Of a stretch of 64,000 nt of DNA, positions 23,831 through 33,280 are shown one piece after another. How positions within the stretch are numbered: the stretch's first letter is position 1; each line of letters starts with the position of its first letter. The notes below the pieces were generated by a model. It made no database searches and was not told the DNA's origin. It saw nothing but the letters and a program-made list of their open reading frames with translations. Position numbers and translations under genes: made by a program. The stretch comes from Gamsiella multidivaricata. Its lineage: Eukaryota > Mortierellomycota > Mortierellomycetes > Mortierellales > Mortierellaceae. The stretch spans positions 558,001-622,000 of the forward strand of contig NW_026251710.1 in the NCBI RefSeq assembly GCF_025024155.1, read 5' to 3'.

Positions 23831-24936
23831 CGTAGATACGGCATAGTGCCGTTGCTGTTGCTGTTGCTGGTTGCACAGAGAAGGGCCCGATATCATATGA
23901 AAACGAGCCTTTTGTATTTGTTGTCTCACTCCCAGGAAGCATATGCTTGGCTGGCCCATCTTGCATTTCTGGCGGAAATATGAACCCAAGTCAGGCGCAC
24001 CAAAGATGGGCTGACATCAACCCAGAAGACGCACTAGGGGGAGGCGCTTTCCCGTGCCCCTCCTCCTAAACCCGCACCATCTGAATCGAATCTCAGGGGG
24101 GTCCCTGTCCATTTCCCCCCACTCGTAAACCTCTTTTTGCTGCACTAGGAGACCGGAAATCCCGAGCTCGGTTCTCACGGGGGGTTCGGAGATGCCGAAC
24201 GTCTGGACGCATGGGCCTGGATAAAACGCTCTTTAATGCAGTGCTCCATGGATCCCCTAAGTCTGCACTCAGCGCATCGCGCACTCGCTGATGGACGCTG
24301 ATGGAGCAAAATCTATCTCAGTAACACGCAGAGGACAAAGGCCGGATCCTGGCGTGTTCGGATTTATTTGTTGTAGTTGTCCACGGACAAGGCACAAAAA
24401 GTCCGTTGTGTTTGTTGACACCCATCCCCGAGTGCAGCATTGGCTGCACCCATTGGCGCACACAATTGAGAGCAGCGATCGATTTGTGGAGATGACTCGT
24501 GTTCCTTGGCTGATATGCTAGACTGTTAGGCTACATACACGCTACCATTACCCTCAAGTGCACAGTAAACAAACGCGATCTACTTGTACAGCTTATGTAT
24601 GGCCATCTACGCACGCCATATAGACTCTGCCTTTTTTTCTTGTCCGTCCGCCCTTTGTAGTGGTCACTTCATATCCCAATAACGCCTTTTACTTTTTTTC
24701 AATATGGTGTTTGTGTCTCCTTTGCTGACCTTGACCGAACAATAACACCTACAGCCAATCGGCAGCGGGGAAAACACCATTCCTGTCCTCCGCAGTTTTC
24801 TACTACTAGGACCATCCACTTATCGTCAGAACACAAGATGCAAGTCTCAAGAAGAACAAGCGGGACTTTATTTGCAGATTCATTCCAAGGACATCAACAG
24901 ACTGACAGATACATCCTGAACCCGTCAAAAAGCCTT
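23193..24936. other. Intergenic region, 1.7 kb
   Basis: Upstream of the acyl-CoA dehydrogenase start and downstream of the first GTPase-like paralogue. It contains an imperfect CCAT-rich block at about 23490-23545, a GT microsatellite at 23795-23822 and several short open frames with no recognisable domain. No RNA gene was seen. Confidence 0.45.
23795..23822. repeat. Microsatellite (GT)n
   Basis: About 14 dinucleotide units, preceded by degenerate TGTGTATTTG units. Confidence 0.95.
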
Positions 24937-25554
24937 CTATTCGAACACTTCCATGCCATGCATGCCCTTGATCGCACGCACCAGTATCACTTCTTTGACA
25001 GGGATTTCAAACGAAAATCGCGTATCCTTCATGTTTGCAAGAAAGGACTTGAGCTTGTCCTTCTTCATACTAGTCTCATACACCTTGTACGTTTCCTCGT
25101 CCCTGATGCCGTCGACGATGATACGGAACTCGAGCTTGATTCCCTTGGCGCCACCGGCCTGACGGACACAGTCGTTTAATTTGGACATCAGGACCAAGTC
25201 TTCATCCAAGACAACGCCTCTTTGCATCACATAGTACATTCTGAAATCATAATCAGCCTTCAAGGTATCAATAAACGCATGGGTGCGGACCCTGGTGATC
25301 TCCTCATGTGGGTGTAGAAGGTATGGAACATCCATCAACACGGCAGGTCGGCCTCGGACTGAGATCCACGCCTCCGAGACCTCGTCGATCGGTCCATCCT
25401 TGAATTTCTCGCCAAAAGGAAAGTCTCCACCGATTAGCTCAATCAAAGAATTCTCCAAGAGGAGGGACCTACCGATGAACATCACAGCGAGCGTGCGCAT
25501 ATCCTTCGACTGCTTGTTTTGCCCCAGTAGCTTGAGCTTCATGGCTTTGATCAT
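24937..25554 (-). CDS. Degenerate GTPase-like protein, paralogue A
   Basis: Single exon, 205 residues from the ATG at 25554. It aligns by eye along its whole length with paralogue B (26099-26659): LAVMFIG against MVAVMFFG, RPAVLMDVPYL against KPAVLIDIPGL, LVLMSKLNDCVRQAG against LVSMSKIEMCIRQAG, and FRIIVDGI against FRVIVDQI. In B the first block is P-loop-like. In A it has become GRSLLLENS, and the DxxG position is DVPY, so GTP binding by the usual motifs looks lost. The family resembles AIG1/IMAP-like G domains, but the identity is tentative. The frame stays open upstream to 25824, but a TATA element at 25680-25687 argues for the start chosen. Confidence 0.7.
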   Translation of the reverse strand: MIKAMKLKLLGQNKQSKDMRTLAVMFIGRSLLLENSLIELIGGDFPFGEKFKDGPIDEVSEAWISVRGRPAVLMDVPYLLHPHEEITRVRTHAFIDTLKADYDFRMYYVMQRGVVLDEDLVLMSKLNDCVRQAGGAKGIKLEFRIIVDGIRDEETYKVYETSMKKDKLKSFLANMKDTRFSFEIPVKEVILVRAIKGMHGMEVFE

Positions 25555-25679
25555 GATGGCTGGTGTGGTGGAAGAAACGAATGGGATAATTGAAAGTGAA
25601 GCGGCGTAGGAAGGAAAGGAAAGGAAAGAAGGGAAGGGAAGGAAAGAGTGTTGTGAATGGCCGTTTGCTAACAAGCTAG

Positions 25680-25687
25680 TATTTATA
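25680..25687 (-). promoter_or_regulatory. TATA box of paralogue A
   Basis: TATAAATA on the minus strand followed by C, about 126 bp upstream of the chosen ATG. The same octamer occurs at a similar distance upstream of paralogue B. Confidence 0.6.
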
Positions 25688-26098
25688 CTACTTTGCCTGC
25701 TTTTTTCTATTCTGGAGAGATCCATAGTGGTTGCGCCTTTCCAACAACAGCGACATGAAGCCTTTCCGTGGCATTCAGGCTTTTTTTTTTCCCAGTTCGT
25801 AACGCATCGTTTGAATACAAGCAACGCTTTTGTCGGCCTTGAACGGCGAGTGCCAACTTTGACAATTGAGTGCAGGACAGTGTGGTGTATTCATTTTTGC
25901 AACGAGAGACAACGCTTATAATGGGTGGACCGTGCTGTTACTTAGGAACAGTGGAGCTTAATTTTTACAGAAAAGATGGTCTGAAAAAAAAAAGAACGAC
26001 AACGACGACGACGACTTTTATTGAAGATCTTTGCAGGAACACAGCATCATGTCTCTATGAAAAATCCCGACAGTTTCAGCCACGCCTAATTAGTCTTG

Positions 26099-26659
26099 TC
26101 AGACCCGCACCAACAATACGCCGTCGACCTTGATCTCAGAACAAACCCCCTTGGTCTTCATCGACGCGAAGAAGGACCTGAAATTATCCCTCACAAAGTT
26201 CTCTTCGTACATCCTGTACATCCTGTCATCCTCAATTTGGTCGACTATAACCCTAAACTCGGTCTTGGCTCCATCAGCACCAGCTTGCCTAATGCACATT
26301 TCTATCTTGGACATCGAAACTAGATCCTCAGCTCTCAAGCCTTCGTCACAGGCTTGAGCGAAGAAACTGACCTTGTAGTCATACCCTTTCTTCAGGGCCT
26401 TCATGAGCGCATTAGCATCCTTCTCAGACCAGCCTCCATCGGACTTGAATAGACCTGGGATGTCGATTAGCACCGCAGGTTTTCCATTCAGAGTGATCCT
26501 GGCCATGGTGGTCCCCTCAGAGTCGCTCTCCAAGAACTCGACTCCAGAGGAAAAGTCACGAGCTGCCTGCGGGAGAAGAGTACTCTCTCCGCTGCCAGGG
26601 TTGCCAAAAAACATCACAGCGACCATGCGCTCCTCGGTGTTGAGACTCTGCTCTGCCAT
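26099..26659 (-). CDS. GTPase-like protein with altered P-loop, paralogue B
   Basis: Single exon, 186 residues from the ATG at 26659. Near the N-terminus VMFFGNPGSGESTLL has the spacing of a Walker A/P-loop, but the invariant Lys is Glu (codon GAG). A DxxG-like DIPG follows in KPAVLIDIPGLF, as in AIG1/IMAP-type GTPases. No clean NKxD motif is visible; IVDQIEDD sits in that place. Nucleotide binding is therefore doubtful. An A-run of 31 (a T-run on the coding strand) ends about 12 bp upstream of the ATG, so it would lie in the leader. It lies head-to-tail with paralogue A, 544 bp apart, and looks like a local duplication. Function unknown. Confidence 0.72.
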   Translation of the reverse strand: MAEQSLNTEERMVAVMFFGNPGSGESTLLPQAARDFSSGVEFLESDSEGTTMARITLNGKPAVLIDIPGLFKSDGGWSEKDANALMKALKKGYDYKVSFFAQACDEGLRAEDLVSMSKIEMCIRQAGADGAKTEFRVIVDQIEDDRMYRMYEENFVRDNFRSFFASMKTKGVCSEIKVDGVLLVRV

Positions 26660-26670
26660 GGCTTGAAATG

Positions 26671-26703
<33 letters not shown>

Positions 26704-27075
26704 CTGATGTACGAAGAATTGATCTGCTAAGAAGCTGTGTTGGGAGAACTGGGCGTAGAAAAGAAGTAGTAATGATAGTGTTCTTTCGCACGAGCGGTGG
26801 TATTTATACAGCGAGAAATGGTGCTGGGCATATATATCCTTTTCAGTTGATGCGCTTTTTACAAGCCTTGCTTTTTTTAACTATTTGTGTGCCTCAGGAA
26901 CGACTACGAGAAAGTGTTAACAATGACTTACCCTACACCCAAGCAGCTTTTACAATTTCAAAGGATTTTTTTCGATAACGCTCCTTTCCATTGCCTGCAA
27001 TTCCATGCTACAGAAACAGTGGTAGTTTGATATATACACCTTCATGCTTTATTTAAATTCCCTCCCCCTTTTTTT
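26660..27075. other. Intergenic leader and promoter of paralogue B
   Basis: Contains an A-run of 31 at 26671-26701, directly before the start codon, and the TATA element at 26801-26808. The remainder, down to the 3' end of the oxygenase gene at 27076, has no recognisable gene. Confidence 0.5.
26801..26808 (-). promoter_or_regulatory. TATA box of paralogue B
   Basis: TATAAATA on the minus strand followed by C, about 142 bp upstream of the ATG. It matches the element of paralogue A. Confidence 0.6.
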
Positions 27076-29015
27076 TTACTTCTCCAAAAGGGCGATAAGT
27101 CCCAGCTCCTTCCTGACCTGATCGCCAGTATGGATCTTGGGGTACTTGGCTGCACGGGCCTCCTCCGTATCGAAGACACCCTCCAATGGACGCAGCACAT
27201 TATCGGACGCAATGTGCAAGAAGAAGGTCGACGAGATTCTCCACAGGGGGCGGTCGTTCGTCTTGTTCTCGATCGCACGCACTGTGGCCTCGTTCACGAC
27301 CACCTCGTGGTATCCAGCCTGCACCACACCGCCCGTCAACCACTCCAACTGCTTTCCAGCTTGGACCTGTCAATCAAAATATTTGAACGCGTGAGTCTGT
27401 TGGTCCCATACAATTGGTCCATAGGATGCGTTTAAGAATAAAAAGAGGAGACGAGATATTTACCAACAAGCAACCGTCAGGAACGCGGACTGCCAACTTC
27501 TCGGACTCGTTGCGGGGCCAGATGTTCAAGCCAGGGTAACGCGACTTGCCATGAATGGTCCTAAATATCCCGCGTAAACACCATATTAGTATTTTTTTTT
27601 TTAATATCAAGCAAACCCCATCTGCACCTCATTGTTATACAGAAACAGTGCGCACGGTACTCACAAAAAGTTGAGATCGTAATGGAATCCAGCAAGGACT
27701 GTGCCGACCTTGTTGTACTTGTTCAGATCACTGGCCGTGGGTGCCAACAAATGAGGACCGTACTTGGCCATATCCACAAATGTCTTTCTGGGCAGTTCGA
27801 ATCCGACCGCGATCATCTCTGCTAGACCCAACACAGCCCTATGGAGAGTGCTGCCCCATGCGTCCATTGTCGTAGGCCACACATCCTTGAAAGCTATATA
27901 TATTGAACAAAAAAAGAGAAGGGGAAAGATCGAAAGCTTAGTATATGGTTTTTTTTCTAGCGAACCGTGACAATTAGGGTTCGAAAAGCCATCCAGTTAA
28001 AAAACGGCAGAAAAATAACCTTCAGGAACAACAGGCTCGGCGTTGAGGCGAGGGAACTGTGTGCTTGGGGGTTGCTCGCCCACGCGCCAGAAAAAGCGCC
28101 ACTTGGGATCTGGGCCGTCGAACTTCAAGGGTCTGTTGGCCTCTGGGATCTACCGGGACCGAAAGAAGGTATTGGTAAGCGTGCTTAATAATCTATTTAC
28201 ATGTCGCAAAGAAAGATACTTTTTCTTTCTGCCTGACAACAACTTACATGATCGATAATATCAACGCAGTGAGGGTCCTTGTGGCACTTGGGGTCCTCAG
28301 TCAGCTCGGGGGTGACTCCGACCTATAAAGCAGTACGGGGGAATTATCAACCCACATGGACAAAGACGAGGCTCCGGGTCAGACGGTGCTCCAAATCGCC
28401 CTTTGAAATCAATTGAAAAAGGTAGCCACACGTGAAATGCTCAAGTGAATACGGTACCTGGTAGCCGTACTCGGGCCTGGCGTCCTTCAGTTTGACATCG
28501 AAGGGCTGGTTGAAATAGTCCTCCATCATGTCGATAAAGTCATTGTTCTCCTTCTCTGTTTGAGAGGGGGAGGGGAAACGCGGGGCAGTGGTCAGGATAA
28601 GCCGTATTGATTCCACTACGGCCAATTGCCCTGAAAAGGAAGAGTCAAAACCGTACCTGTCACGCGGGGATCCTTGACGATCAAAGCGCCATAGTCGCGG
28701 ATTGCATCGGCAGCCTACAAAGGAGGAGGACAGGACAATGGCCATGCTATTAGTAAACCACGATCGTTGTTCAGAAGAGAGAAAAAAGCATTGTAGAGGG
28801 GCGTCCGAAAGCCTTTTTTTTTTTTTTTTTTTTTTTTTCCTTGAACCACCACAATACCCTATTCGGACCCTTCCCACGGGCGGACAACGAAATAAACAAT
28901 GATTTACCTTCTTGCACTCTGCAATGGCCTCCGCGGAATCGGGGTTCTCGAGGTAGAGGCCGAGGTCGACGATGGGCAGGAGATCAGTTGTAGCTTGGGG
29001 CTCGAGTTGGACCAT
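27076..29015 (-). CDS. 2-oxoglutarate/Fe(II)-type oxygenase, isopenicillin N synthase-like
   Basis: Eight exons: 29015-28908, 28714-28657, 28555-28458, 28322-28248, 28149-28020, 27893-27665, 27560-27464 and 27366-27076, 361 residues. The N-terminal DIOX_N-like part reads LPIVDLGLYLENPDSA and RDYGALIVKDPRV. The jelly-roll core shows the iron-binding HxD in GFHYDLNFLTIHG, crossing an intron, and a distal His in QAGYHEVVVN. RISSTFFLH supplies the Arg-x-Ser that normally holds 2-oxoglutarate or substrate carboxylate. The fold and length (about 350) fit the isopenicillin-N-synthase-like superfamily, which oxidises varied small metabolites. No neighbouring genes suggest a biosynthetic cluster, so the substrate is unknown. 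GT-AG junctions are all in phase. Confidence 0.88.
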
Positions 29016-29529
29016 GGTTGTTTTTGTTGCTTTGTTGAAATGAGGTGGGGTGAGGTGAGGTGAAGTGAGGTGATGAGAAAGAAAGATGGAATCAGCCTCG
29101 GCAATTGTGAAGAAAAAAGAAATAGTGCCAAAGGAGGAGCGGCGGGGCGGCAAAAAGAAAACAATTGCGACCAAGCACGACCGACTGACTGACCGACTGG
29201 CCGTCAGGGCTAAGGACGCCAAGTGCACTTTGCCAATGGAGACAGGAAGCACAAACACAACCCAGTCTCAGCCAAAGGAGAGGAAATGCGGGGCAAGACC
29301 CGTAACGGCATATGGATTTCCTTTGCAGAACACACCCCGTCTGGCTCCACTTTTTTTCCATTTATGCACACTCGCATGGTTACACAAAAAATAAATGGCA
29401 GCGGGTAAAACGGCTGATGGGAAAGTTACTCTCAGGCACCCAGAAATAAAGTTGCTTGTTTCTTTCGGCCCTTCTGCGGGGTGGTACCACCGAGGCACCA
29501 ATGGCTCTGTGCACATCTCCTGTCGGACC
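29016..29529. other. Intergenic region upstream of the oxygenase gene
   Basis: Holds a GAGGTGGGGTGAGGTGA-type purine-rich repeat at about 29039-29075, in the probable leader. The rest, up to the stop of the NFKBIL1-like gene at 29530, shows no recognisable gene. Confidence 0.45.
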
Positions 29530-31208
29530 TTACAGCGTCCCCGCAATCTCATTCAGTGCTCGTGCGACCCTGCCGACCATCTCCAAGATCGTTCCACGCT
29601 TTCCTGCGGTCGCCTTCTTGCCTGCCAAGGCATCCCCATCATCCTCCGCCGACAACCTGGCTCCGAAACGCTGCTGGAACTTGTCCGGATGGAATTTGAG
29701 TTGCTCGCGTCTCAGCAGCTGTCTCCTCACATCCGGCTGTTCCTTCGTCGTCCCTGCGAACAGGAAATCAAACAGCGATATCCCGGTCCTCGCATCGAAC
29801 TCGATTGCCGCCTTGGACGTCTGCGGACCAAACTCGGACGTTCCCCTCAACGGCGGCCAGGGTATCGTCTCCATCTTCAACATCGCCTTCGCCTGATCGC
29901 CCTCCATCAGCATCCTCCGCCCTTGCTCATATGTCGCTCGCGCTCTTTCGACCATCGCCTGCTTCTTCACTGGCGCTTCATTCCCAGCCCTCTTGCGTCT
30001 CTCTTCCTCTGCTCTCTTCTTGCGCCTCTCCTCCTCAACTATCTTGCGCTTCTCTTCCTCAGCCTTCACGCGTGCGTTTATGGCCGCATTTATTTGCCAC
30101 TCGAGCGTCTGTATCTTTTCCCACCCTTTCTGCAGCGCTTCATTCCGAAGCTGTAACCGGCTCATTACCTCCGCAGGGTCCTCCCCCGGCCCAATAGCGC
30201 CCCTTTGCACCTCCTTGACGCACCTTTTAAACTCTGCCATTTCCTTTATATGCTTCTCAACCTGATGTAGCCATTTGTCCGTCATATAGTGCTCTTGCTG
30301 TCGCTGCTGCTGCCTATGTTCCTGATGCCTCTCACTGCCTTTCATCATGTCCTCCCAAGCCTGCCTCCACTTCTCTTGCTCTTCACGTGGCTGCTGCTGC
30401 TGCCACCTCTCGTGTTCCTTTGCACAATACTTCTGCCACCTCCCTTGTCCCTTTGCCCAATACTTCTGCTCTCGACGCCTATAGTCGCTGAGGCGCTCCA
30501 TCGACTCCTTCAGCTGCTTCGTCTTCAGCTCCTTCTGTGCGGAAGCCCGCCTGGCCCGCTCTGCGTCCTCCTGATTTTGATGGGCCGTCATTTTCTCGTG
30601 ACCAGGCGCGTCGCCGCAGTTCGAGCTAGCGTTGATACTGGCCTTGGTGTCGGCACCGTCTTTGGCACTGTCTTTGGCATTGGCGCTGGCACCGGTTTTG
30701 GCATTAGAACTGGTACTAGTACTGGTGCCTGCGTTGACACTGGCATGGGAGGTGGTATCGGTCTTGTTCGCGGTCTTGCTTTCGACGTTGGTGCTGGTAC
30801 TGGTATTGGTGCTGGTACTGGCATTGGTACTGGTGCCGACACTATTCCTACTACGCAACAGCTCTGCTGGTCGAATGCCAGGTCTGGACGTTCGCTTACG
30901 ATAAGCACAATACTCCTTCCATGCGAGAGTCCCTCTCAATTGACAGGGCAGTGACCTGTGCAAGAACGCCGATGACGATAACGGTGTCGGTGACGCGGCA
31001 GGAGTGACCGTGGGAATGGGCGTGGACGTTGCTGCGGTCGTCTGGGCATATTCGTGCCGACTTCGTTTGCTAGCACGCTGTGCGTTGCTGAGCCGCTTTA
31101 TGAAGTTTGTGAAGCTTTCCTCTGCCCCGGCCTCGAAAATCGGGCCCTGGCTCTGACTCGGGTCCTGAGGTAGACGCGGCGGGGACGGCGGTGATGGGTT
31201 GTTGTTGT

Positions 31209-31241
<33 letters not shown>

Positions 31242-31353
31242 CATCGCGAAGGTCCTCAGAGAGTTTTCGTTTCTTGGACGAGGAGGATGAGAGAGGAATT
31301 GCTCCAATGTCCTTGGACAGGAGTGGTGCTGGGTTCGCTGTCGCGTTCTCCAT
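29530..31353 (-). CDS. NFKBIL1-like protein with C-terminal J-like domain
   Basis: Single exon, 607 residues from the ATG at 31353. The frame is open to 31461, but only with a GTG. Residues 1-270 are low complexity, including Ser-Asn and Thr-Ser-Asn repeats. From about 270 to 490 the sequence is highly charged and probably coiled coil (RKIVEEERRKKRAEEERRKR). The last 110 residues contain IPWPPLRG, then RRQLLRREQLKFHPDKFQQR and FGARL, then MVGRVARALNEI. This matches the conserved C-terminus of NFKBIL1/IkappaBL-like proteins, a J-like helix pair with HPDKF in place of a strict HPD loop context. Animal NFKBIL1 has been linked to mRNA processing; in fungi the role is not clear. It is divergent from SLX9, with only 248 bp between the start codons. 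Confidence 0.72.
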
Positions 31354-31601
31354 AATTGTGTCCCAGTGTGCTGCTGCTGAAAAAAAGCGTAGGAAAGTTT
31401 GCTCTAGGTTTTTTCCCAGAACGCGGTTGCTTGTCTCCGCTCGGGGTTCGTGTTGTAGCACACATATCCTGTGGAGGCTTATGTTATTATCTCCTGGGCT
31501 GGTCTCTTTTTTTTCTTTTTTTCCCCCCCAAAGCGCTCAACACATCGCACAGTAGCAACAAACAAAACAACAGACGGACAGACAGACAGACACAAGGAGC
31601 G
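31354..31601. promoter_or_regulatory. Short divergent promoter, NFKBIL1-like / SLX9
   Basis: 248 bp between two start codons facing away from each other. It contains a T-rich stretch with C-run (31505-31530) and CAGACAGACAGACA just before the SLX9 ATG. A bidirectional promoter is likely from geometry alone. Confidence 0.5.
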
Positions 31602-32752
31602 ATGCCAAAGGTCAAAGCAAACAAGAGCCGTGTGCACCATAAGGCCGTCGGGAACAAGGATGCTCTCGCTGCCGTCACCACCGCCGCCTCAGCCGTGGCT
31701 TCGAAACCAGTCGTCGCAGCAGGTTCCGAGTCGATGCAACAGATGAAGGACCAGTTCGGACTTGAGTTCGAGGAGGATAGGATCGATAAGAAGGATAAAC
31801 GAAAGCTCAGGCACGACAAATGGATCTCCAGTAAGTCTTTCTTTTTTTTTTTATCAGCTCAACCCTCCGAAGCAGAGCCCCCTCCCTATCCCTCTTCTTT
31901 GAACCAACTATTTGTTTTCAAAGGTAGGACAGGATCTGTGGGACTGACGCTTCCCGTCTTTTATTTTTATGATGAAAATGAATAGAACTGGAAGCGACGT
32001 ATAATCCTCAGAAGAAGAAAAAGAAATCCGCCCAACAAAGCCAGACCCTCTCTGTGGATTTCGGATCCTTCCATGATGTCCTCTCCACCATAGATCCGAT
32101 CCAATCCCAAGCAGGAACTACAGCACTATCATCATCAGCAGCAGCAGCAGCTTTGGCTTCGTCAAAGTCAGGATCGAAATTCAAGAATTCAGGAAAAGCA
32201 GCACCAGTACCGGTATCGGCAGCGAACCCATCGTTCACTATCAATGCGGATTCCTCAAAGCCCTTGCAGTCCAAGAAGGCCAAGAAGAAGGCTGCGTAAG
32301 TTTTTTTTTTATTCTTTTACTCTTTTACTCTTTTATTCTTTTATTCTTTTATTCTTTTATTCTTTTATTCTTTTATTCTTTTATTCTTTTATTCTTTTAT
32401 TCTTTTATTCTTTTATTCTTTTATTCTTTTATTCTTTTATTCTTTTATTCTTCGTAAAAACACGTCGATCGAATTTGATCCGCATATCTTTTTCTTTTTC
32501 TTTTTTTTTTTGTTCCCCACTAACCAGTAGCGTTTTTCAACGTGATTATCCTCGCGAACACCTACTTATACTTATATACACATAATTAGAATGCAAGAGA
32601 TCCTGAGGTTCCAGAACGTGTTGGCCCACCCAGCATTCAAGAGTAACCCCATGTTGACGATCCAGCAACACGTCAAGAATACCATGGAGATGGCACCCCC
32701 AGAACCGACCGCCATAACAACAGGAGGAGGACCTGAACTTATGGAGGATTAA
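31602..32752 (+). CDS. SLX9: Ribosome biogenesis protein Slx9 family
   Basis: Three exons: 31602-31830, 31986-32295 and 32590-32752, 233 residues. The N-terminus is basic (MPKVKANKSRVHHKAVG). A conserved KKDKRKLRHDKWIS motif spans the first exon's end and continues as KLEATYNPQKKKKK. The C-terminus reads MQEILRFQNVLAHPAFKSNP and then MLTIQQHVKNTME, the family's signature tail. Slx9 (FAM207A in animals) acts in nucleolar pre-rRNA processing and 40S export. Intron 2 (32296-32589) holds an 8-bp T-rich tandem array. Assignment rests on the N-terminal and C-terminal motifs; the middle is an Ala/Ser-rich linker. Confidence 0.85.
32311..32451. repeat. Minisatellite (ATTCTTTT)n in SLX9 intron 2
   Basis: About 17 nearly identical 8-bp pyrimidine-rich units, starting 15 bp after the intron donor and filling half of the intron. 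Confidence 0.95.
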
Positions 32753-33280
32753 TTAAGATAGATGGAGAGACATGACATTTTTTTTTTTTTTTTTTCTTGC
32801 ATTCCCCTCCCCCCTCCCCCCTTGTAACAATAAAAATACTACGGCATCATCTCATTTGCATCTCATGTATCAAGTCTTCTAGTTATATATAAATCGCATT
32901 TTGCTTTCCCTCCCTCCTATATTACGGACCCATGGTTACAAGGCGACAAATCTTCCCTTTTTTTGGTTTTCAACATAGCCATTGCGAAAGAGACACGAGA
33001 AAGAAAAGTCTTCTTTGATTGAGCGGATGAAAACGCGCCGTTTATATGGAAAAGTAACTTTCTTCTATGGTCTATGGGACGGAAACAAACAAAGAAGTTG
33101 ATGTGGGTTGAAGGGAGCGAGGAGAGGAGTTACGGGGGAGAAAATGCACTTGGGGAAAAAGAAGTCTGTTATGTAAAAAAAAAACGGAGGAGGAGATTTG
33201 TAATAATACTATAGAAATAAAACAAAAAACAACACACAGGGGAAGAAGGGAGAGAGGAAACACCCATTCTTTTTTTTTTT
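32753..33280. terminator. Convergent 3' region between SLX9 and eEF2
   Basis: 528 bp between two stop codons pointing at each other. It contains a T-run after the SLX9 stop (32779-32796), AATAAAAAT at 32829-32837 as a candidate poly(A) signal for SLX9, and TTTATT-containing sequence on the opposite strand (33217-33222 read as AATAAA on plus). No gene is recognisable. Confidence 0.4.

Noticed and set aside
27970..27990. GGTTCGAA-like sequence resembling a tRNA B box
   Set aside because: Lies in an intron of the oxygenase gene; no matching A box or cloverleaf could be formed around it.
29395..30954. Long plus-strand frames antisense to the NFKBIL1-like gene
   Set aside because: They mirror charged and Ser/Thr-repeat codons of the minus-strand gene and show only low-complexity Leu/Pro or Val/Leu/Gly runs.
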